This document shows, piece after piece, positions 1 to 8,999 of a DNA stretch of 64,000 nt. The notes beneath the pieces are model-generated. The model searched no databases. It had not been told where the DNA came from and was given only the letters and a program-made list of their open reading frames with translations. The position numbers and the translations under genes were made by a program. Position 1 is the stretch's first letter; every line of letters begins with the position of its first letter. This DNA comes from Sorghum bicolor (Eukaryota; Streptophyta; Magnoliopsida; Poales; Poaceae), in NCBI RefSeq assembly GCF_000003195.3, contig NC_012878.2, positions 38,502,751 to 38,566,750 of the forward strand. The letters run 5' to 3'.

Positions 1-3000
1 CGGCAGAACCTTCTAACGGCTTCAGCTTCTTCTTCAGTTGAAGTGCCTTGCGACCATGAGCATTTCGCTCGTGCTCAAGAAGCCTGATGGTCTCTGGCAA
101 TTGGCTCTCTTCCTGTTGGGCTTGGAACAGAGCGTTCTCTACTTCCTTGAGCTCCGCCAACAGGGATTCTTTTCTTGCCGATAGATCGGATATCTTCTGC
201 TTCAGCGCGTCTCCAGAAGATCTCAGGATACCGATGTTCTTGTGCTTCTCATCGGTCAAAAGCTTCTCTTTCCTCATTTCTTCGGAGAGTTGAGTCTGAG
301 CGGCTCTATCGGCAAGCCGCCGAGAAGCTCTTTGGTACTGCAGGTGGCGACTCTCCAGATGAGCGGCTTGGAACAGGATTTCTTCAACATCGGCTGGGAT
401 TTGGCCTCTGAGAGTTCTGAACAGGGTCTTGGTAGGGTCGGAATCATCAACCAATTGCGCTGTGTCCTGGTGAAGGAGAGCTGACAATTCTTCCAGCCTA
501 ACCCTGATCTCTGCCGATGTGATGCCGACCGTTTGAGAAGAGCTTGCTTCTTCACCTTCTTCTTCAGAGAGATCGATGGTGAAGGAGAACAGGCTATCGG
601 GAGAATCTTGTTCCTGGGAGGGAAAGCAAAATTAGCTCATACTCAGAGAATCGGCAAATAGTGCTAACGGTAAACGGTGACTTACTTGCTTCAAGGCGAT
701 CTCTTGTCTTTGACTGAGAAGTGCTGACGGAGCTGCAGGCTGATCGGCCAAAGATGCCGATGGAGCTACAGGTTGATCGGCTGAGATTGCCGATGGAACG
801 ATATCAACTGAAAGAAGACAAAAGGAGTTATGAGACTAAATAAGAATAAGTTCATCGGTAGCGATATTGTTAAAGTATGTTACCTGGAGGAGGGACAACG
901 GTTGTCTGAATCGGGAGAACTGCCGATGGTATAACTGGACCCACCGGGCCAGTTGTTTGTTCACCCATGTCAGCTGATGTATCTTCTGTTTGAGATCCTT
1001 CCTGTTGGGGTTCTTCTATCTGTGGTGCTTCCTGCATAGGTGGGGGAGATGGTGCTTGCTGTGGCTGGGCTTCTGGAGAAGAAGGAGAAGACTCCACCGG
1101 AATTGGAGATACCGGAGGAGGAGGGGGAGTTGCTACCTTCTGGCGCTTTGTTCCAGTCTTAGCACCCGTGGTGCCCTTTCTCTTAGGTTGGCTAGACTGG
1201 GGGGCATCGGTACTCTCACACCTGGCTTTCGCCGATGCGCCGGTTTGCTGCAATAATGAACAAGAGTTTATAAGCATAAATATAGCCGATATAAAGATAG
1301 TCAGCATAAAGGAAAGGATTTGACAAATTGCCTTGAAAGCCCGTGCAAGAGTGGGAGCAGCAACCGTTGGTGATGTCTGGGTTCTTCTGGTGGTGACTTT
1401 CCTGAGGCGTACACCCCGATGCACGATGGAAGCTAGAGTGGGAGCATTGTGGCCGATTGAGGAAATCGGGCCTGATGGAAACAAGTCGATCGGCCTGCCA
1501 CTCCTGCTAACCAATGGAGGAATATTGTCAACCTGCAAAAGGAATACAAGGGTAAGCTGCCGATGGAGGTAATATTGAGAAAATGAAACGTTGGTTTGAG
1601 TTACTTACAGTGTCATCGGGAACTTCGTATTCGGAGTCAATCATGCCGTGGTATGAAAGTGCCGATCTGCAGAATAGATGCTCTTTCCATTCTGCCCACC
1701 ATAACTTGTATGCCTGAGTGATAAAAGCAGCCGGAACCCATTCTGACAGATCTACATCTATATCGGCGTTTGGTGGTAGTTGGACTGCTCGAGTCCACTC
1801 AAGAAGGTTGTTGATAGTTTCTCTGGGTTTTATCACATCGGCATAAGGAAGTGCAATCGGCAACTGGCCGAAAGCTAACTGGCGAGCTAATGCCGATGGA
1901 TTGTAAAATTCGTAAGTTTGAGGGGAGGTTTTTGTGCTACCAAAGAAATTCACTGGAATGATTCTGGGAGTCACAATTGCCATCATCACCTCATTGTCCC
2001 TGTCGAGAGCTTCATCAAACGGATTGAAGGTCAGAGGGAGCATGCTATCTGGGTCATCATAAGCCAACCATGGTCGTTCGTCTCTAGTCAAACCCTCATA
2101 CAGAGTCTGGAAGAATCGGCCGATCTGATCTGGATTACCCCCTGAACCAGGCAGAACTATGACAGCTTCGCCAAAGTTCAAGGGGGCGCGTGTTGCCGAT
2201 TCCTCTTCACCCAATACATGGTTTTCAGCTATATCTCTTGGGAAACGCTGTGTGAACAGGTTAAAGTTGAGACGCTTGTGCAGATGCAGATTGAGCCACA
2301 TGTTGACAAACCACCAGGGGCCTCCCAAGTTGCTAGTGGATTGGCCGAGCAGAAGTTTCTGGGCTACTTGATGGAGAAGGTGGTAAGCAGCGCCAAGCAA
2401 GTATCGGCCGAGAGGGAATCGGCCACCGTTAGCCAGTCTTTCTGCTGCCGATAGGTAGACAGAAGTCGGTCCTGCCGATCGACCACAGAATACAAACTTG
2501 TCCAGCCACATGTTCAGAAAGGTGGTTTGTTCCTTCATGGTGACAGATCCTTTCCCATGGTACTTCTGAATGTACCCCGACCAACCGCCGATAGCGCGAG
2601 TCTCCACTTTGGCACTAGGGGCAGTATCAAAAAAGTGGGTGCTATCGGCAGAAGATATATCCAGACCAGTAAGCATGGCTACATCGACAAGAGTAGGAGA
2701 AGCAGGGCCATGGCCAAAGGCAAAAGCATTGAGGGTGTCTGACCAAAAGTAGGATGCAGCTATCAGCAGTGACTCGTTCCTATGCATATCGGCAATGGAC
2801 AATCTAATGCATTGGGCTAGATTCCTTTCACCCCACTGAACTTCATTAGAGTTGCTGACCCTCAAGAACCAGTCTTTCCACCCTACAGTTGGGCTGGGCC
2901 AAGAGCGGAAGGTGTCCTTCCACAGATCTAAGGAAAAATTTTTGGCTCTGAAGGGGATCCTGTTGGTTTCTGCGTTGATAAGGTCAGTTGGATCTGGGTC

Positions 3001-3214
3001 CCCTAGAGGGCCGAGGCATTGAAGGTGTGGTTGATCGGTGGGGATGACAATTTTGTTGGACAATTCCTAGTGATTTTGGGCGTAAAAAGAAATACAAAGT
3101 GGAAAGAAAAGGAAGATGTTCAGTAAAATGAATTGCGAGTGAACAGGGATATGAAGAAAAATATAGAAGACGGGGTGGAGATTTGACCTCAGGGACGACG
3201 AACCCGATGGCCAT
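1..3214 (-). CDS. Spliced antisense gene: plant mobile domain plus proline-rich linker plus coiled coil
   Basis: Passenger gene read opposite to the retrotransposon. The model joins exons 3214-3188, 3066-1609, 1532-1332, 1247-884, 807-686 and 613-<1. Introns are GT-AG except one GC-AG (donor at 1331), and every junction keeps frame, giving over 900 open codons. The large exon has no ATG of its own: its frame opens at a TTG just after an in-frame TAG, so the nine-codon first exon supplies the start. The long exon encodes a plant-mobile-domain-like protein (aminotransferase-like, PF10536 type; motif FGHGPASPTLVDVAMLTGLD near residue 125). Exons 2-4 are Pro/Ser/Gln-rich. Exon 5 is a Glu/Lys/Leu-rich coiled coil matching copy D, which suggests about 25 more residues beyond the edge. 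Host proteins of this domain family (MAIN, MAIL1) act in transposon silencing; the function here is unknown. Domain call about 75% sure. Confidence 0.72.
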
Positions 3215-3854
3215 CTTGCTGCGAAGGAAGCGTGTGAAGGCGCCAGAGTTGGTGAAGAGGGGTACTTGTCGGAGACCTTAGGAGTTTTTGGTGGCGCCGC
3301 CGCTGGAAAAGTAAAGTTGGGTAGTAGAATGGTGTGATGGGGAAGGAGTACCCAAGAAGGAACTATTTATAGGACAAAATGGGCAAGGGCAAATCCGACT
3401 TATCTCTTTGTCGCATCCGAGAAATCCGAGGGTACTCAGGTGGATATGGTAACTGTTCGCACGGTAATCCAGGGATTGTGCAGGTGATTTGACGGGAAGC
3501 GGTCATTATCTGAAGATATTTTACTGTGCGAGATCTCCTGGTCGGTCCATCGGCAATATTCTATAACGGTCATATTGCCGATGGGCGGATAGAGGGGAAG
3601 TAACCGTTTGTGCGAATATCCTGGTCAGGACATCGGCAGATCTTTGTAACGGTATTGTTGCCGATGTACGACTGAGAAAAATGCCCGTTTAGGAAGTTGG
3701 GGATTTCGAGGAATCTGCGGAGGAATAGGATCAGAGTTGTTCAGATTGAGGTTGTCGGTTACCAGATTAGGAGCATTAATTGCGGGAAAAGGCATCATTA
3801 CTGCAGAGAATTTCGGAGCATTAATAGTTTTATACTCCGAAACTGGGGGGCATG
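3215..3854. other. Antisense promoter, spacer and polypurine tract of copy B
   Basis: No convincing coding sequence. The region holds the 5' leader and promoter of the antisense gene, several GCCGAT/ATCGGC hexamers, and at 3841-3854 the plus-strand polypurine tract AACTGGGGGGCATG directly before the LTR. The same tract precedes the LTR of copy A. Confidence 0.6.
3364..3371 (-). promoter_or_regulatory. TATA box of the antisense gene (copy B)
   Basis: The minus strand reads CTATAAATAG here, about 150 bp upstream of the first-exon ATG at 3214. Copy A carries the same box at the same spacing. It is distinct from the LTR TATA box, which faces the other way, and implies an independent polymerase II promoter for the passenger gene. 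Confidence 0.6.
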
Positions 3855-4550
3855 TGTTGACACCATTTTTGGGCACGTGTCTAGGATGGCAGGATAAGGT
3901 GGCAGTACGATGTTTACAAAGTGGGTTGCCGATGAGGATGGTTGCCGATGAGGGAGAAGTTGAACGTGACTAAGTCCACAGGCAGTAATATGGTGCCGAT
4001 GGCTAGATAAGAAAGTCTGCCGATGACTATGGTAAAGGGTCTGCCGATGATGCAAAGAGGGAGTCCGGAAGCTGCCGGTCGTTATGTGGAGGAGTTTCGG
4101 TTTGTCACGAGGGATAGTTTTGTTATTTCCTTAATTATTTGCATCGTTTTGTATACGGATTCCGTGTAATTTGGAATTCGAATTCTAATCGTGTCTGGTT
4201 GTAGCTCTTTGAGCAGGGTATAAATATAGACCCTAGGGCCTTGTAATAAAAAATCAATCAATGAATAAAACACACGTTTTTACTCATATTCCAGCATTTA
4301 CTTTTCGACGACTTCGTCATACTTTTTCCTTTTGTTACGAGTTCTTAGGAATTTGTCGACTTAAGCTCGGCGTGTTCTCAAGTTCCGCGTGAGTACCTCT
4401 TAGCCGTGACATCCGGGCGCATCGCTGTTGTCAGGACTAAAGTATTCGAGTTATCACCTTTGCCGATAGCAAGGTCAAATCGGCTGGCACGCCTTAACAT
4501 TTGAATCGGGTATTAGCCCTTTGTGTTTGCAGATCAGTTTTGCATCAACA
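3855..4550 (+). repeat. 3' LTR of Tat copy B
   Basis: The LTR begins TGTTGACACC after the polypurine tract and ends GCATCAACA. U3 carries five TGCCGATG-type motifs in the same orientation between 3927 and 4050. A TATA box TATAAATATA lies at 4219-4228 and AATAAA signals at 4245-4250 and 4264-4269. It is homologous to the LTRs at 6354-7063 and 42394-43111. Confidence 0.88.
4219..4228 (+). promoter_or_regulatory. LTR TATA box (copy B)
   Basis: TATAAATATA in the LTR, preceded by GAGCAGGG and conserved in copies A and D. It probably directs genomic RNA synthesis when present in a 5' LTR. Confidence 0.6.
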
Positions 4551-5796
4551 GGGGTGGTAAGTGCCATCATCACATCATGATCCTTATTGAGAGCATCGTT
4601 GAAGGGATGAAAGACCAAAGGAAATCTGGTGTCTGGGTCTTCATAAGGCATCCATGCTCGTTGTTCTCTGGTCAGGCCCTCGTACAAAGTCTGAAAGAAT
4701 CGGCTGACCTGATCTGCGTTACCCCCTGTTCCAGGCAAGACTATGGCAACCTCACCAAAGTTTAGAGGGGGATGAGTTGCCGATTCTTCTTCACCCAGTT
4801 CATGATCCTCGGCTATATCCCTGGGGAAACGTTGTGCAAAGAGGTCGAACTCGAGAAGCTTGTGCATGTGGAGGCTGAGCCACATATTGATGAACCAACA
4901 GGGACCCCCTAAATTGCCGATGGGTTGGCCGAGCAGAAGTTTTCTGGCTACTTGGTGGAGAAGATGATAGGCAGAGCCAAGCAGGTACCGACCGAGGGGA
5001 AATCGGCCACCATTAGCTAATCTCTCTGCTGCCGATAGGTAGACAGAGGTTGGCCCTGCCGATCGACCGCAGAACACAAATTTGTCCAGCCACATGTTCA
5101 GAAAGGTGGCTTGTTCCTTTATGTTAACAGGCCCTGTTCTACGATACTTCTGAATGTATCCAGACCAGCCACCGATAGAGCGTGTTTCCACCTTAGCACT
5201 AGGTGTGGTGTCAAATATGTGACTACTATCGGCAGTGGATACATCTAGGCCGGTGAGCATAAGCACATCGGCAAGGGTGGGAGAAGCAGGGCCATGGCCG
5301 AAAACAAAAGCATTGAGTGTGTCTGACCAGAAATATGATGTGGCAATCAGCAGTGACTCATTCCTATGCATATCGGCAAGGGACAACCTGATGCATTGAT
5401 CCAGTTTTCGCTCACCCCACTGAACCTCATTTGAATGGCTGACTCTCAAGAACCAATCCTTCCATCCCTTGGTGGGACTGGGCCAGGAACGGAAGGCATC
5501 TTTCCACAGATCTAGAGAGAAGTTCTCGGCTCTAAAGGGGATTCTGTTTGTTTCTGCATTGATCAGATCGGTGGGATCTGGGTTCCCTAGTGGACCGAGG
5601 CATTGGAGGTGTGGCTGATCGGTGGGGATGACAATTTTGTTGGACAAATCCTATAAATTTTTAAAGGATAAAAAGAAGAACAAGAGAAAAGGGAAAGAAT
5701 GTTCAGTAAAATGAATCGCGGATGAACAAGGGTATGGTAAAAGTACGAGAGGTGGGATGATGAACTGATCTCAGGAAAAATAAAGTTGATGGCCAT
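4551..5796 (-). pseudogene. Truncated antisense plant-mobile-domain gene (copy A)
   Basis: Homologue of the copy B gene, cut at 4551 by insertion of B. The long frame from 5650 downward is open for about 370 codons to the break; residues beyond are read into B's LTR. The short first exon (ATG at 5796) is recognisable, but the donor reads GAG then AT instead of GAG then GT, so the first intron may no longer splice. The acceptor TATAG at 5655-5651 remains. As in copy B the long frame begins with a TTG. Protein similarity to copy B is high throughout, with many conservative changes. Confidence 0.72.
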
Positions 5797-6353
5797 ATCC
5801 TCGCAGGGAAGATGATCGAAGACTTTGGGGTTGGTGGAGAAAGGCCCTCGTTGGAGTTCTTGGGGCTCTCGAGCAGTGCCGCCGCCGGAAAAGCAGAGTT
5901 AGGGCTGTAGGATGGTGTGATGAAGAAGGAGTACCCGAGAAGGAACTATTTATAGGACAAAATGGGCAAGGGCAAATCTGACTTATCTCATCGCCGTATC
6001 CGTGAAATCCGACGATATTCAGGTAGATATGGTAACTGTTCGCACGGTAATCAAGGGATTGTGCAGGAGATTTGACAGAAAGCGGTCATGATCTAGAGAT
6101 ATTTCACTGTGCGGGATTCCCTGGTCGGTCCATCGGTAGCTTCCTTCAACGGTCATATTACTGATGGGTGAATAAAGTGGGAATGTCCGTTATCTGGTTT
6201 AGGAAATTCTAGGAGTCTGCGAGAGAATCGGGTCAAGGTTGTTCGGATTTAATGGTCGGTTGCCAAATTGGGAAGATTAATTGTGGAAAGGCGTCATTAA
6301 TACAGAGAATTTCGGAGTATTAAGGATTTCATACTCCGAAACTGGGGGGCATG
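5797..6353. other. Antisense promoter and spacer of copy A
   Basis: Non-coding counterpart of 3215-3854, ending in the polypurine tract AACTGGGGGGCATG at 6340-6353. No other feature recognised. Confidence 0.6.
5947..5954 (-). promoter_or_regulatory. TATA box of the antisense gene (copy A)
   Basis: TATAAATA on the minus strand, about 150 bp upstream of the first-exon ATG at 5796. Sequence and spacing match copy B at 3364-3371. Confidence 0.55.
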
Positions 6354-7063
6354 TGTTGACACCGATTTTGGACACGTGCACAGGAATCAGTAGGGTACAA
6401 GATCGGTAGGCGGAGCAACGGTAACTAGACTGCAGAAGAGCTGCCGATGAGGAAGGTTGCCGACGAAGGGACGATTGAGTGTGACTAAGTCCAGGAGTGG
6501 TGCCGCGTTCGTAACCGATGACCAGTGCCAATGTTTGCCGATGGCGATAGCAGGAAGGCTGCCGATGGCTCCATGGGAGTTGCCAATTGACCCATGGCGG
6601 TATCCTGGTCCGTTACAAGGGGATAGTTTTATGTTTTTCCTGAGTCGTTTAAATTCGTTTTGTATACAGATTCTGTTTAATTTGGAATTTGAATCTTAGT
6701 CATGTCTGATTGTAGCTCTTTGAGCATGGTATAAATATAGACCCTAGAGGTTGTAATAGGACAGGATCAATCAATCAAACACAAGTTTTTCCTCATATTC
6801 CAGCATTTACTTTTTCGACGACTTCGTCATACTTTTTCCTTTTCGTTACGAGTTCTTAGGAATTCGTCGACTTAAGTTCGGCGTATTCTCGAGTTCCGCG
6901 TGAATACCTCTTGGCCGTGACATCGGGGCGCATCGCTGTTGTCAGGACCAAAGTATTCGAATTACCACCTTTGCCGATAGTAAGGTCAAATCGGCTGGCA
7001 CGCCTTAACGTTTAAATCGGGTATTAGCCCTTTGTGTTTGTAGATCCAGCTTTTGCATCAATA
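6354..7063 (+). repeat. 3' LTR of Tat copy A
   Basis: The LTR begins TGTTGACACC and ends GCATCAATA, a one-base change from the GCATCAACA end of copies B and D. TATA box at 6730-6739. U3 GCCGAT motifs are partly decayed, one reading GCCGAC. Confidence 0.85.
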
Positions 7064-7104
7064 GATACTACAAAAGATCCTCATAGGATAACTACAACTA
7101 CTCA

Positions 7105-8190
7105 CTACACTCCAGGCTCATCGTCTGAGTCAACGTCGAAGATCGCCTCTCCATGCTCGTTGCTAACCTGCTCAAGCTCCTCGTCCTCCATGTCCTCGTG
7201 CAAAGGTGGTGCAGCCGCTGCTGGTCCATCTACCTCCATACCATCATCATCGGCCATGATCACCTGAGGTCCCACCTCTGGGTACACTGGTGCATGGCGA
7301 GGAATGGGGTGTAGTAAGTTGTTGAGACGGTGAATCTCCACAAGACCAGCCTCAATCTGATCCTGTAGGTAGTTCTCCCGCTCAAGCGACTGGATCCGGT
7401 GCATCTCCCAAGCCTGGAGCCTATTCTCTGACACGCGGAGTGCAGTATCCCTCTCACGAGTGATCTGCACCAAGCGCTCCTGCACTGTCTCCCTCTCCCT
7501 AGCCAACTGACTCATCTGATCCTACTTATGATCTCTCTCCCTAATGGCCTTCACCCACTACAGCCTACGGTACTCCACAATGTCTTCCCAGTCATTGCGG
7601 TCCTTCTGAGCTTGCTCTAGGAGTCTAGCTTGCTTGCGAAACTTGCGAGCACGCTTTTCAGCCTTCTGTTGCATCTCCTGAGCCTGGCGAACAGCCACCA
7701 TCACCTGAGCATAAGTGTCCTCTCGCTGACTGAACAGCTTGAGCACAGCCATCATAGCACTCATAGCAGGACTCAAACTCTTAGCTCGCTCTCCTTGACC
7801 TCGGACCAACGCACAACCATCAGCCTGCTTCCACTCCGCTGCGGCTGGGTCAGCACGGGGAATGGAGGCCGCTGGCCCTCCTGTCAGCTCATCGCCAAAC
7901 CTCTGACAGATGTTGAGGAGCATAGCATGGGCTGCAACCTGAGCTGCTTCCCATGGCGTCTGCCCATCTGAGTTGCAGGTCCACCCTGTCCATGCAGGCC
8001 TGCCCCCATGTGGTGGGACAACCCTCTGCACAGCGAACCACTACAAACCTCCCGTCATATCCACCTCCCACCAGGAATACTGAGGTGGCTCAGTATACCC
8101 TACAGACTGTAGTACCCTCCAGAGCAAAGTAGGAGTGCCAAACTCGCTCAAAAAGGTGTCACTGGGGAGAGGTGAATTGGGCACATCCAT
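7105..8190 (-). pseudogene. Unrecognised coiled-coil ORF of the Tekay-like element
   Basis: A single frame of 361 codons from ATG at 8190, about 800 bp inside the primer site, interrupted by three TAG codons (8043-8041, 7560-7558, 7524-7522). All three sit where Gln would fit, so they are probably CAG-to-TAG changes. N-terminal 70 residues contain aromatic motifs (YSWWEVDM, WFAVQRVVPPHGG). A long Gln/Arg/Glu/Lys-rich coiled coil spans roughly residues 130-285, and the tail is acidic (EDMEDEELEQ, DVDSDDEPG). It has no zinc knuckle, protease or polymerase motif and does not resemble the Tekay gag at 58442-59679. Function unknown; possibly a captured or highly diverged structural protein. Confidence 0.6.
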
Positions 8191-8981
8191 CTGTGGAAAG
8201 AAATAACCGTGGGTAAAAGAGGATTAGTTTAAGCCACATTTATTAATTAAAAGGGATGACATTGTAAGGCAAGGAGTAGACAGAATGTATGTATGAATGC
8301 GACATGATGCATGCGCGAACCGTACGTCCTCACAAACATAGAAATTAATATTCTAACGGATATACGGTGTCATACATTCGTCTCTCGATGCGATAACTAG
8401 CGATTTACACGTGCGCTGTTAGAGTACCTTGAGAAAACTTCATTGCAGCCCAACAATTCCCAATATATCACTCAAGAAAGCAGTAAACCAAGTGCACATT
8501 GCTTGTACATGCCCAACATGCACAAACAATGACACCACAGCTATCCGAGAAAATAAATGCTCCCCAATTAAGTTTCTTTCGTGGTTCCATGGTTTGACAT
8601 GTAACCACTCCAGAAAACCACCGCGAACACTCCCCTAGACCACCGTTTGGACGATCATGCTCTCACAGCTTACAATTACCAGGGCGTAGGTGCGATGTTG
8701 CATAATTTAAATCTAGCGACATATGTGGCTAATTCACATATGAAGGCTACCTCTACCATTAGACCACATGGTAGCATAGTGCGGTAATCACACATCCATA
8801 CCTGAGTACTACCGGAGTTGCATAAATAAATCCCCCCAAGTTAGTACTTAAATAGCCACCTAGAGTCCTTATATGGGCAAGGAGGATTCGACCACTGGCA
8901 TAACTTAGGTATTGATTTTCACAGTTTTATTTAAAAACTCTTTTGTTTTTAAATACACAAACGCTGCATTTATAATGCTGA
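8191..8981 (-). other. Leader of the Tekay-like element
   Basis: About 0.8 kb between primer site and ORF. It is AT-rich with no credible ORF on either strand, and I see no further feature. Confidence 0.4.
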
Positions 8982-8997
8982 ACTTGCTCCGATGGCA
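8982..8997 (-). other. Degenerate primer-binding site
   Basis: The minus strand reads TGCCATCGGAGCAAGT just inside the LTR. This resembles the TGGTATCAGAGC site (initiator-Met tRNA) used by chromoviruses, with several substitutions. It identifies 9000-12764 as a 5' LTR. Confidence 0.45.
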
Positions 8998-8999
8998 GC

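Larger units (their letters stand above)
1..4550 (+). mobile_element. Tat-lineage Ty3/Gypsy element, copy B, 3' part
   Basis: This is the 3' portion of a plus-strand LTR retrotransposon whose 5' part lies left of the window. It holds an antisense passenger gene (1-3214), a spacer, a polypurine tract (3841-3854) and the 3' LTR (3855-4550). Assignment to the Tat-type family rests on identity of layout and sequence with copy D, where the same coiled-coil exon follows gag-pol with two RNases H. The LTR ends exactly at the broken plant-mobile-domain ORF of copy A, so B most simply inserted into A. The predicted 5-bp target duplication is GGGGT at 4551-4555, to be matched outside the window. Confidence 0.8.
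4551..7063 (+). mobile_element. Tat-lineage element, copy A, 3' remnant
   Basis: Remnant of an older copy of the same family: part of the antisense gene, spacer, polypurine tract (6340-6353) and 3' LTR. Its left edge is the end of copy B's LTR, so B interrupted it. Its right edge abuts a minus-strand Tekay-like element, into which A appears to have inserted. The rest of A should lie left of the window beyond B. Confidence 0.75.

Noticed and set aside
274..555. 93-codon minus-strand ORF
   Set aside because: Shadow frame of exon 5 of the antisense gene. The true frame has no ATG here because it is entered by splicing.
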